A program made the translations under genes and the position numbers. Positions 21,926 through 33,060 of a DNA stretch of 64,000 bases are shown in pieces. Within the stretch, counting starts at the first letter, position 1. The number at the start of each line of letters is the position of its first letter. Source of the stretch: Monodelphis domestica. Its lineage: Eukaryota; Chordata; Mammalia; Didelphimorphia; Didelphidae. The notes under the pieces were generated by a model. It was not told where the DNA came from and did no database searches. It saw nothing but the letters and a program-made list of their open reading frames with translations. Where the stretch lies: positions 179,451,207 through 179,515,206 of the forward strand of contig NC_077233.1 of assembly GCF_027887165.1 (NCBI RefSeq), written 5' to 3'.

Positions 21926-23220
21926 CAAGAGATGGTTTTACCAGGGGAAAGAAAAATTGGAAAATGAAAAACACCAATAAATCTTTGAAAATAAAGGAAA
22001 ATATAGGACACAGTTGTTTGTTCAGAAAAAAAGTACTTTATCTCGGTTTAGTATTAAATTAATGTTCCTTCTTGCTTTTGATATGCAATTTTGCTTCATT
22101 GCCTCTGAAAATGGGTCCCACACTTAGTGCTCCTTTACCTGGTAATACAATGAAGGCTGTAGGGAAAGACTGACAATGATTGCAACAATCTAAATGCAGT
22201 CCATATGGAAAAGCAACAAAACATCAGTGATCATGTATGTACAACAGTCTATACTACCAAAGTTACTGAACACATCTTTCCTTTTTGCTAACAATCAATA
22301 AGCTGTTTGAGGGAATATACATTGTGGGAGGAGTATTATTTCCCATGTTTGTTGGGAAGTATCTGATGAGTAAAAAAATAAAATATATCAGGACTTTTTT
22401 AAGTCAATAAGTCTAAAAATAAGATTAAAGAGGGTTAATGGGCAAGAGGCAAAATAGGGGCAACAAATACAGATTACTTTTTCTAAGGTTTGTCCATGAA
22501 AGAGAAGAGTTACACAGTCAATATCCTGAGGTGATGACAAGGAGGTCAAGTGAAGGTCTTTTTTTTTTTTAATAGAAGTACTTGTGATGGTATGCATATG
22601 AAATCCTCAACCACCTGGAAAGAAAAACCTGGTGGATTTCTTGAGCTCAGGAGTTCTGGGCTGTAATGAGTCATTAATATCAGGTGTCCAGGTGAATTCA
22701 GCATCATTTGGGAGATGTCCCCTGGGAACAGGAAGACCACCTGGCAGTCTAAAGAGAGACAGACCCGGCCCAGGTCAGTTACCTTAGCCAAAATCCCTAA
22801 TGGGTGATGAGATCAGGCATGAGTAGTCCCTGACCTTACAAACTAGGTAAGATAGGGAGACCTAGATTAATAGTTTAAAAAAACACAGAATAAGGGAGGA
22901 AGAGGGAACTGATAGCCTCTATTTTCTCAACAGAGTGAAAAGCAACGTCCTTTGCTAAGAGGGAAGGGGATGAGTAATCTAAAAAGTTTGAGGAGGAGGA
23001 AAAGAAAAAGTTTGGAACATCTGCTGTGTTTTTAATAGGGATTTTAATGGAGAATCAACTGAAGAAGAATAAAAGGACTGTTGCAAATCAGTGGGGGGTT
23101 CAGTTGAGATTAGATAACACAAATTTATAGGAGACCCAGTAAACACTATTGTTAGACATTCTCCAGCATTGTTTAAAGAACATGAAGAGGATAGTGGTGT
23201 ATATACCAGGGTCAAGATTT
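21926..23220. other. No recognised gene or repeat
   Basis: Open frames at 22388-22597, 22546-22791 and 22979-23215 (all minus) overlap and have no domain. A T-run is at 22558-22571. Confidence 0.4.
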
Positions 23221-23540
<320 letters not shown>

Positions 23541-23544
23541 ATTT

Positions 23545-23765
23545 AAATGCATATTGCATGCCAGGTACTTAACAAATATCATCTCGGCCTATGCTCACAA
23601 TAACCCTGAGAAATAAAGTGAGGATTATCATCTCCATTTTATTAGTTGAGAAAACTGAAGCAGGAAGTCAAGTCAGCAGAAGTCAAGTAACTTGCTGGTC
23701 TCACAACTTTGAACTAAAGTCTTCCTGGCTTTAGATCCAGTGCTCTGTCCATTTTGCCACCTAGA
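23545..23765 (-). repeat. MIR-type SINE, antisense
   Basis: 'tgcatgccaggtacttaaca', 'ctccattttattagttgaga' and 'agatccagtgctctgtccat'. Confidence 0.7.
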
Positions 23766-24420
23766 TCTTGATTAGGAGCAACCATTTTTTCTATTCTCTG
23801 GCCCAGCGTATGAACTGGCCAATGTGTGAGAGAGTCAAGGGGAAGAGGAGGAGAGAGAGAACATGAGAAAAAGATGAGGTAGGATAGGTTGGGGGGAATC
23901 TAGGTTTCTGTGAGTATAAGAATATGCAAAGAATTTAAAAGTAAGAGATCTAAAAAGACTAGAAGTTTGGAATATATGTTCCAGAAAGCACAACGGAAGG
24001 GGAGGAAAGAGCCAAATAGGAATTCAGGAAGGCCAGGGCTGGTCTGGATGGAGAAGGCAGAGAATCATGAATGAGATAAGGGAAGTTTTGTCTAGGCAAC
24101 TAGTGAACTCAAATCTAAAGAAATGGGAGAAAAAGTGAAAGTTGACTGACCACAAGATGGAGATATAGTACTATTTGAGGCTCCCATCCACAAGGGTCCA
24201 ATGATGGCAGAAAGCAGCATCAGTTAGATTCTCAAACGCTAGAAAAGCCGGAATACAGACCTGGCTTCAGATTCTCTACTCTTTGGCAAGACCATGACAG
24301 CAAGAGGCATGATGCATGAGGCCCTGGCCTTGAACTGGGTATGGGGAATTGCCCCAGCTCAGTAGCAATGGAGAGTTATAGTCAATGGTAGAGGATAAAG
24401 CTTGAGCCTGTCTTCTGATT
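23766..24420. other. No recognised gene or repeat
   Basis: Purine-rich sequence without coding signal. Confidence 0.4.
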
Positions 24421-24424
24421 CATA

Positions 24425-24755
24425 ACTCAAAGCTCTTCCCTCTGTATCCCTAGTGTTGACAGTCCCTTGCATATAATAAGCATTTAATAGATGCTGGCTG
24501 ATTTTATTATACCAAATTGACTTATAGAAGCTATAGAATACTTTAGTGAAAATGGAAATAAGAGTAAGGCAGACATGAAGGAGGATGACAGCCATTGTGT
24601 GTGGCCCTAAATGCCTCTGGAATACGAGAGACTTAAGACTGAGAACTCCTTGAGAACAAGAATTTATTTTGCCCTTCATTGCCCCTGAAGTGTTTACCAC
24701 AGTCCCCAGTACACAGTAGGCACTGAACCTTTCTTGACTGACTGACATGGTTTCC
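24425..24755 (+). repeat. Two L2-type 3' ends
   Basis: 24425-24510: 'tgacagtcccttgcatataa' and 'taagcatttaatagatgctg'. 24620-24755: 'actccttgagaacaagaatt' and 'gtacacagtaggcactgaac'. Confidence 0.6.
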
Positions 24756-24849
24756 AAACACCATGGAAATTGGAGGATGTTCAGGAAGCTCCTCTGTGTA
24801 TGCTGAAAACAATCCTTTAGTTAATGAAGACCCAGCAAGTTTGTAAATT

Positions 24850-24975
24850 GGTCAATCAACAGGAATTTATAAAATACCTACTAAGTGCCAGACCCTTTGC
24901 TGGACCCTAGACATACAAGCACAAAATGAAGCAGCCCCTGACCTCAGGAGGCTGACATTCCATCAAGGAAGAAAA
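24850..24975 (+). repeat. TTTATTAAG-family repeat
   Basis: 'cctactaagtgccagaccct', 'tgctggaccctagacataca', 'aggctgacattccatcaagg'. Confidence 0.55.
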
Positions 24976-25874
24976 TTTGTAGGGCGAGAGAGTGCCCTTT
25001 CCTGTGGGATTTAGACTCCAGAAAGCCCACTTCTTTGTAAAATTCCTTCCTTCTCACCCTCCTCAAAGCTCCTTTCCCTCAAAACTTCCCACTCATCATA
25101 CTCAGGTAGGAAACCAGAAGGTTTGAGAATGGAAACGTCATTTATGCCATCTGCTCCTGAAGGGAAAGAGGCTTCAGCTGCCTCTGGGGGGTTGAGTTTG
25201 TCAAGAAATCCACCCCCTTCCCCATTAAACTCATCATTCTGTGCATAGGTCTCCCAGTGTCAGATTGCACGGTGCCTGATTACTTCCACCCACCCACCTA
25301 CTTCTCCAAATGGGAAGCATCTATCACAGGAAAAAAATTTGATGACCCCAAAGGCTTTTTTCTGGTCCTGATTCATTAGATCCCAAAGTGTTCTGGAAAT
25401 TAAATGACTCCCCCATGTGGGGGAGTCCACCATCTCCTCTCTTGCTCACACGCTCTCTCTCCTTGCCATATGTCTGAGAAAGGAGATTCACTTGTAAATA
25501 TTTGAAAAAGAGCAGACTGTGCTTGGAATAAAGCGAGAATTATAAATCCTTTGGAAATGTTCGCCAAAGCCTAGTTTTCATGGAATCCCAGCTGTGGAGT
25601 GGCATGAGCAGAGGAGAGGATGCAGAGAAACTCCTAGGGAGAAGTAGAGCCCTATGGGTCCCTTTCTTGTTCAGTGGGGGCTAAAGCCAAAGTACTTCAC
25701 CAACCTTTGAGCCTATGTAAATATTAGCTATTTTTCGCAAAGCACAGGTGAGAGAAGAGAGACAGGGGTTGTGAGACAAGGTAAGAGTGCAGGACATGTC
25801 ACTAAGAACACATTCAGCAGTTTAGGAAAGTAGGAGCCTCTCTCTTTTTTCCCCCACCAGGATTTCCTTTTCTG
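24976..25874. other. Repeat-poor block, possible conserved noncoding DNA
   Basis: About 900 bp with no recognised repeat and no coding exon. Stretches such as 'gcgagaattataaatccttt' and 'ggaaatgttcgccaaagcct' look unlike the surrounding repeats. Conservation cannot be judged from one sequence. Confidence 0.25.
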
Positions 25875-26055
25875 AGATGAAAGGGACCTCAGAGGCCATC
25901 TAGTCCAATTCCTTCAGTTTATATTTATTTATAAATGAGGAAACTGAGATCCAGTGAAGTTAAATGACTTGTCCAAGGTCACATAGGTTGTAAATGTTGG
26001 AAGCCAGCTTTGAATCCAGCTCTCTTGACTCCAAAGCCAGTATTTTTCCATGGAA
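25875..26055 (-). repeat. MIR-type SINE, antisense
   Basis: 'gaaagggacctcagaggcca', 'atgaggaaactgagatccag' and 'tccaaggtcacataggttgt'. Confidence 0.75.
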
Positions 26056-26690
26056 CAATCCTGCCATGCTTCTTCCTTCTTTTATGTACACACTCCTCCC
26101 ATTATATGTTTTGTCTCAGAAAGTAAATTAAGTAAAACTCAGTGAGAAATAGAGGAGGGAGAGAAGTAGGAGGAGAGGGTAAAAGAACACACTATGTGGT
26201 GCTGTATAGTGGAGAGAAGAAGGGATGATTTTGAAGAAATATGTGTTGAATAAATTATGTAGAGACAGCGTTGTAGTCAAGTATGCTTCAAATCTTTCTG
26301 CTTTCCAAGCCCATGGATTCCCAGCTCCTATCCAGCACCTCACATTCCTCCAAATCCCATTTTCTTCTCCCAACCAAGACTCCTCCCTCTGGTGGGTCAA
26401 ATTGACTGGTCCTTCTCCCTCTCTGATGCCCACTCAAACTCGGGGACTCCGCTCCTCTCCCCAACCCAAAATTCTGGTCCTCTGCTCCACCATTATTCAA
26501 AGATAGAGAGAAACCCTGTAAGTAGGACAGAGGCAAGAAAGCATGAAGTGTGTGTGTGTGGGGGGGGGGGGACAGGAAGTACCTCAGTTTTGCTGCATTG
26601 TGATGTGTGTTATAGTAAATATAAGATAAAGCTAAAAAGTCGGGGGGGGGTTCAGATTAGGGAGAACTAAGATATTTCTTTGAGCTTCAC
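26056..26690. other. No gene; (GT)n then G12 run
   Basis: GT repeats run straight into about 12 G (26540-26571), and a second G9 run is at 26642-26650. Overlapping open frames around 26225-26670 have no domain. Confidence 0.5.
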
Positions 26691-27136
26691 TAGGTAAACA
26701 ATTTGGAATATTTGATGAATTTTGAACAGAAAATTAACATGTCCAAAGTTGAACATAGAAAGGAATAATCTGGCACTAGATGTCTAAGTGGCTCAGTGGA
26801 TAGAGTGATGAGTTTGAAGTCAGGAAGACTCATCTTCATTAGTTCAAATCTGGCTTTAGACTTTTATCAGCTGTGTGAGATTCTGGGCAAGGCACTTATA
26901 TTTGTGTGCCTCAGTTTCCTCATCTGTAAAATGAGCTGGAGAAGGAAATGGCAAACACTCCAGTATCTTTGCCAAGAAAACCCCAAATAGGGTCATAAAG
27001 AATCAGACTCAACTCAAACAATTCAACAAAAACAACCTGGCATTAGATTGTCTGGTGTTTGGGAAGGTTTGAAGAGAGATAAAAATTAGAAGACTGGTTG
27101 GGAGACTGTTATAAAGGCTAGACAAGAAGTAAAGAA
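26691..27136 (+). repeat. TTTATTAAG-type interior split by SINE-B
   Basis: 'aacatgtccaaagttgaaca' and 'ggaataatctggcactagat' precede, and 'tctggcattagattgtctgg'-like text follows, a SINE-B at 26785-27030. The SINE has 'gatagagtgatgagtttgaa', 'cctcagtttcctcatctgta', 'aaaccccaaatagggtcata' and a CAACAAAAAC tail. ACTGGCATTAGAT-like flanks suggest a TSD (CTGGCACTAGAT before, CTGGCATTAGAT after). Confidence 0.8.
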
Positions 27137-27330
27137 GAGGAGGCAGCTAGTTGGCTAATGGATTGAGAGCCAAACCTAGAGATGGGAGGTTCAAATCTGG
27201 ACTCAGACACTTCCTAGTTGTGTGAACCTGGAAAAGTCTCTTAACCCCCATTGCCCAGCCCTTGACAGTCATCTACCTTGGAATCAATATACAATATTGA
27301 TTCTAAGGCAGCAGGTAAACATTTGGTGGG
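27137..27330 (+). repeat. SINE-A, sense
   Basis: 'aggaggcagctagttggcta', 'gatgggaggttcaaatctgg', 'taacccccattgcccagccc' and 'caatattgattctaaggcag'. Confidence 0.88.
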
Positions 27331-27660
27331 GGAAAAGAAATAATGAAGACTTGAACTGAGATGATTGTATTGAGAATGTAAAAAGGAGGGGAACTAAATT
27401 TATGTACTAAAAAAAGCATAATCCAGAACCTTTTGACATCAAATTCAAAATTTTAGATCACTATTATATAGTTGCACATCATTTCTTACCCCCAAAACTC
27501 ATCTCCCTCTTAAACATGGAATCGCTGTGAAGCTTTCAGGCTACCTACACCTCTTTTCTCTACCAACCTACCCCCCAAAATCTCTCCCACTGCCCCCACA
27601 TACACAATAAAACGTCTCAGAGACATGGGCTGCTGAATCAACACCTCAACAGCCTTAAAC
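27331..27660. other. No recognised gene or repeat
   Basis: AT-rich then C-rich sequence. Nothing supportable. Confidence 0.4.
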
Positions 27661-27925
27661 AATTTTCATATTCTTTTGTTTTTGCTTATACTCTGGCTTA
27701 GAAAGCTCTACCACTCTTCTCTGCCTGCCCAAATTCTTCCCACCCTTCACAGCCTATTCGTTTTAATAGCATTTATTGCCTTTATTCTTCTCCTGTACCT
27801 CTCTGCCCCCTTTAACTAGACTGTAAAGGTCCTTGGAGATGGAAATTGTAAACAAAACTTCTTTGCCTTCCATGCAGCCCCTAATGCAAAGAAACTAACC
27901 CAATAAATAGGTCGTTTTACTGTGC
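27661..27925 (+). repeat. L2-like 3' end containing duplicated block, copy 1
   Basis: 'ctctgcctgcccaaattctt' leads to TTTAACTAGACTGTAAAGGT at about 27810 and 'caataaataggtc' at the end. The last roughly 115 bp recurs at 30180-30303 in the same orientation with high identity. Confidence 0.6.
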
Positions 27926-27941
27926 TAGTTACACATCATGT

Positions 27942-27956
27942 CCATCAGATGGCAGC
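27942..27956 (+). promoter_or_regulatory. CTCF-like core motif
   Basis: CCATCAGATGGCAGC fits the CTCF core CCASYAGRKGGCRSY at 14 of 15 positions (T instead of S at position 4). The surrounding 28000-28060 is locally richer in CpG than its neighbourhood. A motif match alone does not prove binding. Confidence 0.4.
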
Positions 27957-28204
27957 AAAGACCACCCATTCCATGATTCAACCGCGTAGCATCCCATTAA
28001 GTGACTTCATTCTCTCGGCATCGCGGATGGTGGTCAACGGACAGGTCAGAATCCCCGGGGATCTTGCAAGTAAGGTGTGCTGTTTGTAATTTTCAAGGGA
28101 ATAGGAGAAGGAAACAATGACCCAAGTCTCCAGACACTGAATGGTAGTGGTTTGGCTGCCTAAGAATGTGCCCCTTCTCTTTTGTGGACTTTATCTAAAG
28201 CTCA

Positions 28205-28465
28205 GATTTATTGTTTCATTTTTAACATTTTAATAAGCACCTTCACTCCTACTGGATGCCAGGCATTGCGTTAAGTAAGGATCGTCTCGTTTGATTCTCA
28301 GGGCAAACCTAGGAGGGAGGTGCTAGTGAGTATTTTACAGACGAGGAAACTGAGGGGAGATGACTTGCCCAGGATCACACAGCTAGCAAATGAGGGCAAC
28401 TTTGAAGTCAGAACCTTCTGGCTCCAAGTCTGGCTCTGTAGATTTGTACCCCTTCGCTACCTCTC
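28205..28465 (-). repeat. MIR-type SINE, antisense, near full length
   Basis: 'gatgccaggcattgcgttaa', 'tacagacgaggaaactgagg', 'atgacttgcccaggatcaca', 'tctggctctgtagatttgta'. Confidence 0.8.
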
Positions 28466-28583
28466 TTGATGTTGCTGAAGACAAAGAATGACACTCTTTA
28501 TTCTTCCTTCTTTCCATCGCTTCTCCACAAGCCTCACTATTTCTGAAATTCTAGTTTCTCTGGCCTCCATATATGTACATATA

Positions 28584-28862
28584 CCCATATATATTCTTAT
28601 ATCCTTATATATTTATACCTATTTTTTTCCAGAGACTGAATCTGCCTCCCAACTAATGGTAACTGGAGTGTGCAGGGAGAATGCTTGATAATTTATCCCC
28701 TCATATCTCTAAAAATATATATCCATGTGTATATATGCACCCATATATATTCTTATATATTTATACCTATTTTTTTCCAGTGATTGAATCTGCCTCCCAA
28801 CTAATGGTAACTGAAGTGTGCAGGGAGAATGCTTGATCAATTATCCCCTCATATCTTTAAAA
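28584..28862. repeat. 156-bp tandem duplication
   Basis: The block beginning CCCATATATATTCTTATAT at 28584 recurs at 28740. It includes 'cctcccaactaatggtaact' and 'tgcagggagaatgcttgat', with only a few substitutions and one indel between copies. Confidence 0.93.
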
Positions 28863-29145
28863 CAAAGGGGCTAGTAAATGAGCTCTTCCAGTTCTACATT
28901 CTTTGATCCTCTATAATATCATACCTGATCATGAGTTTCAGTTACCTGCACATATGCTTCTCCCCCTATTACAAATTTCCATGGGCATCAGTCTACAAGC
29001 TTTTTATTGTTTACTTTATATGGCATTTAAATAACCATAAACAAATAAGATTGGATATAACTGTCAGTGGAGATGGAAGATTATCTTCAAGAAAAGGAAA
29101 GAGATTGGGCAGGAAAGACTTCTTGTAGAAGTTGAACTGAGCCTT
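28863..29145. other. No recognised gene or repeat
   Basis: Unassigned DNA between the duplication and the solo LTR. Confidence 0.4.
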
Positions 29146-29149
29146 AGAG

Positions 29150-29865
29150 TGTAAAAAATATCATTATTTAAATTGCAAAGTTTAAATTCCTTTTTAGAAG
29201 AATTTTAGGTAAAGAAAGATGCTACCTCTCTGAATCCAGAAACTGAACTGTTGGAGAAGACACCATGAAGAAGCCTCCAGACCACAAGATGCACAAAAAT
29301 GAACTTTGGGTGTGGTTGATTGAACATTTATTTGTATGTATACTTTCATGCCAAAGGGGACTGCCCCCTAACTGGCTTTTTGTCAATGTATCCAGCAATT
29401 ATTGGGGGGTTTTTCTCTTATCCTCAAATTATTGTAATCTTTAAATTGATTATGTTTTTATGATCCTTTGGGGAAGTTCTTCTTCTCAGAGGATCAAACG
29501 GGAAAATGTAAAAATGGAGACTTGAATCCAGGACTTCAATCCCCAGAAGTCCTTGCTCCACTTCCCTGGAATGCTTTTGTAATATCACTGAATTCTCACC
29601 TGGGCCAAGATCGAGATGGGGTATTTAACCTGATTGGAAAGACTTCTGGGCCTCTCTCTTCTCTTCCTGTCTCCTCTGGCAAGCAGACGTGTCTCATGAT
29701 GTGGGTGACATTGAATTGGGCCTCTTGGCCCACCTGGCACATGCCTTTCTTACTTGTATTTTTCTTAAATTCTCAACCTTTAATAAACCTCTAAAAATAT
29801 CATACTCCTTGCAGAGAGAAACTAATTTCTACCTGCCTCAGTTTCCCTAAGTTTTAACTGTTACA
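29150..29865 (+). mobile_element. 716-bp solo LTR with 4-bp TSD
   Basis: Begins TGTAAAAAAT and ends CTGTTACA, so it has TG...CA termini. It is flanked by AGAG at 29146-29149 and 29866-29869. Promoter-like TATTTAA at 29622-29628 and AATAAA at 29782-29787 give the U3-R-U5 order in the plus direction. There are no internal retroviral genes, so it is a recombined solo LTR. A 4-bp TSD is typical of gammaretrovirus-like integrases; the class is inferred. Confidence 0.88.
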
Positions 29866-29924
29866 AGAGGAAGCCAGGAAAGCCATGGGCTTGGAGGAGA
29901 GAGGAAGAGAGCATTAAGGGCATT

Positions 29925-30178
29925 TTTGTTGCTCCGTCGTTTTTCAGTTGTGTCCAGTTCTTCATGGCTTCTTTTGGGATCTTCTTGGCAAAGACATGGA
30001 GTGGTTTGCCATTTCCTTCTCACTCATTTTGTAGATGAGAAAAACTGAGGCAAATACAATTGAGTGACTTGCCTAGGGTGGCGCAGTTAATAAATGTTTG
30101 AGGCCAGATTTTATCTCAGAAAGAGGAGTCTTCTTTATTCCAAGCCCAACACTCTATCTAATGCCCCACCTGCCTATC
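29925..30178 (-). repeat. SINE-B, antisense
   Basis: 'tttgttgctccgtcgttttt' tail, 'ttgccatttccttctcactc', 'gagtgacttgcctagggtgg' and 'actctatctaatgccccacc'. Confidence 0.85.
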
Positions 30179-30179
30179 T

Positions 30180-30303
30180 GCCCTCTTTAACTAGACTGTA
30201 AAGGTCCTTGGAGATGGAAGTTATAAACCAAAGTTCTTTGTCTTCCAAACAGCCCCTATGTGTATGTCTAATGCAAAGAATCAATAACTCAATAAATAGG
30301 TCC
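30180..30303 (+). repeat. Duplicated block, copy 2
   Basis: Matches 27807-27925: 'tttaactagactgtaaaggt', 'ccttggagatggaagttata', 'tgcaaagaatcaataactca' and 'aataaataggtc'. It is about 2.4 kb from copy 1, in direct orientation. Confidence 0.8.
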
Positions 30304-30384
30304 CACCTACCAGCCCTATTATAAACATAAGCCAATGCAATAGATAGTCAGGAGACTGAGTATTGTGTCCAAGAATCAAGTAAA

Positions 30385-30545
30385 GTGTAAAAAGACCAAA
30401 AGGCAGGGAGAGCCAGGATGTGAAAGACTTTAACTGTCAAACATCTGGCTTTTATATTTGATCCTGGAGGCCTGGTGTTTGGTGGGCTGAGGGGGAATGA
30501 CATGGTTATTTGACGTTGGGAAAATCACTATGATAGAGTCTATTA
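30385..30545 (+). repeat. TTTATTAAG-family interior fragment
   Basis: 'gggagagccaggatgtgaaa', 'atatttgatcctggaggcct' and 'atgacatggttatttgacg' match the family interior. Confidence 0.55.
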
Positions 30546-30664
30546 CCTTAAGTTTACACAGGCTAGTTTCCAAAAACTTAAACACATCCCCCTTTCACCT
30601 CCACCTTTTAAGTTCCCTACCTTCCTTCAAAACTCATTGTGGTACAATTTTTTTAGTTTTTTAA

Positions 30665-30810
30665 TGAATTTGTAGTCAGAGGTCCTGGATTCAAATCCTG
30701 ACTCTGCCACTCTCTACCTGTGTGGCCTTAGGCAAATCATTCAACCATATTGGAACTCAGTTCCTTCTCTGTAAAATGAAAAGATTGGACTGGACCCGAT
30801 GTGCCAAAAA
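30665..30810 (+). repeat. MIR-type SINE
   Basis: 'ggattcaaatcctgactctg', 'gtgtggccttaggcaaatca' and 'ttctctgtaaaatgaaaag'. Confidence 0.75.
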
Positions 30811-30849
30811 CACAAACACAGGCCCACTTCTGTCCCCACTGTAGCATTC

Positions 30850-31085
30850 CTGAGTGCGATCTGAACCAGATTAAAATATAATTGGGCAATCTGCAACAAA
30901 ATGCAACAAAGTACAACAACAACAACAAAACATAGATAATGTTAATATGTGATTTTCTAAGTCAATATGTGGCTTGCCAGGATTCTTAGGCAGGATATAA
31001 CAGCCTTTTTCTCTATTTGCGTTTGACACCACTAAGATCTCTTCTAGTTCTAAATATATGATTCTCTGATTAAGCCCTACCCTCT
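30850..31085 (+). repeat. Unclassified repeat X, copy 3
   Basis: 'ccagattaaaatataattgg', 'aaacatagataatgttaata', 'tttctaagtcaatatgtggc' and 'gcgtttgacaccactaagat'. Best preserved of the three X copies, with an internal (CAA)n. Confidence 0.65.
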
Positions 31086-32105
31086 TCCTGAGGCTTTTCC
31101 TCATCTCCACAGCTGCTCCTATCTTCCCATTACCCATCTTCCAAGAAAACTAACTTTGTATAGATTTTGCATTTACTTACAGGTTTATATGTTGTTTTGC
31201 ATTTTTAAAGTACTTGGAATTATATATATCTGCTACCCTAACCCCCATGTACATGCCACAACCCCTTAGTCCCTTGTAAAGGACTCAAGGAAATTAACTA
31301 ATAGAAAGCCTCAGTGGTCAGTAGACTTCTCCCTCATTGTCCTCTCAGTCATCCCTCCCACTCCTCCATCTCTGCTGGGATAAGCCCAAAGATTGGGATC
31401 CTATACTTTGTCTTCCAAATGGTTCACATGTCATTAAAGTCCCCAAGTGGTCCTGGGTGAGATCTGGGAGGCATAGGCTAGGGAGAACAGTAACCCCTGT
31501 TCGTATTGGCACCCCTATCCCCTATCAAGGATCAACTAAGGGGGATCTGGGGTGGGAGTCATCCCTAAAAGAAAGTCACTACTATAAAGTCATCAGAGGA
31601 GAAGGGACACTTAGGAAAATGAACGAAGGAGGGGAAAGTACACACACCCTTCCTCCCCCCCAACCCCCCCAAAAAAGCTGAAGGTTTTGGCAGGAGCTGT
31701 TTATTGGAACTTAGGACACATTCACCTGAAACTATACAGATTTAGCATTTTTAAATTTTCAAATATGTAGGATTTAATTACAACAAAAATGAGAGAGAAA
31801 GGGGTTAATTCAGCCACGTGAACAGAGCACTAGTATAAAGACCCACACCTGCCATGCTTTACCAAAGTATAAGCTCAAAAAGAGCCCGGCAGTGTGGGTC
31901 TCAGACATATTTATCTCCTAAAACTCGGTACTAAAATAAGGACATAACTTAAAAGGATGCTGGGTAAATTTAGTTCAGGTGTAGCAAATTTCTATTCGCA
32001 CAAAAAATTCCCCCTATGATCCTTTGGGAGACCAGTCTCCCCAGTGGATCGTTTTAAACATAATTAACATATAAGTGTAAACTCACAGATAGAAAAAAAC
32101 CTACT
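31086..32105. other. No recognised gene; repeat-poor
   Basis: The 114-codon frame at 31337-31681 has no domain and no convincing splice context. 31690-32100 is AT-rich and lacks recognisable repeats. Confidence 0.35.
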
Positions 32106-32108
32106 AAG

Positions 32109-32375
32109 ATCAGATAGATGGTGGAAGAGATAGAACACCTTGCCTGGAGTCAGGAAGACCTAAGTTCAAAGCCAGCCTCAGACACTTATTAGCTGTATGA
32201 CTCTGGGTGAATCATTTCATCTTTGCTGGCCTCAGTTTCCTCAACTAGAAAATGAGGAAAATAATTGTACCTATCTCAGAGAGTCATTGTGAGGATTAAA
32301 TGAGATAATATTTGTAAGATCACTTAGCACATAGAAGGTGTTTAATAAATGTGTGTTTCCTCCTCCCTACTTAAA
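32109..32375 (+). repeat. MIR-type SINE, full length
   Basis: 'gcctggagtcaggaagacct', 'ttagctgtatgactctgggt', 'ctggcctcagtttcctcaac', 'agagtcattgtgaggattaa' and 'aaggtgtttaataaatgtgt'. Confidence 0.88.
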
Positions 32376-33060
32376 GCAATACATTCTTCACCCTAGAATT
32401 TAGATAGTAACTTTTAGAGACTGTGTCCTTATTCCCAAATCCATTTTCTATTTTTCTGAATAGGTCTCAATTGACTTTGGGACAAAATTGAGGGGATTTT
32501 TAGGGAGGGTAGCAAAAACAAGACAGGTCTTGCTACATTTATAACTACCTTGGATAGCTTTTCTGAAACCATCCCCTCATCCTACCCCCAGTCCTCATGG
32601 ACTCTGTCAGGAAAAAAATAAAGAGAGGAAAGGGAAAAATCCCAGGGACCCACTAGAAATGAAACAAAATAAAAAGTTTTCATTGGGCAGAAAGAGATAG
32701 AAATAAGGAAACTTCACATTTTATGAGAAGTAGAAGAGGGAATAAGACACCCTAATTAAGGACTCATTCAATTATGGAGTTGGCATGAGACCTGAAAGAT
32801 TCAAATGCATCCATTCCTCTGCCACTGAGATGGGCTGAAATAAATTTAGCTAATAGAAACATAGATACAGAAGGGATTTTGAAAGATCATCTGAATTTCC
32901 CATGGGGTTTACATTTTAATTTCCAAATCTGATGCCAGCTTAGCTATATGACCTGGGACAAGTCCCTTTCAACTTCTAGACCCGTTTCCCCATCTGTAAA
33001 GCGATATTGAAGGTCTTTTTCAGTCCAAAATCTTATCATTTTATGAATTTTATGAATATC
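32376..33060. other. Unassigned DNA with a MIR 3' fragment
   Basis: 32935-33060 on the plus strand retains 'agctatatgacctgggacaa' and 'tttccccatctgtaaagcg', a MIR piece. The rest is unassigned. Confidence 0.45.

Noticed and set aside
31337..31681. 114-codon frame as a retroviral or host gene fragment
   Set aside because: No catalytic or structural motif visible, and no related sequence elsewhere in the window.
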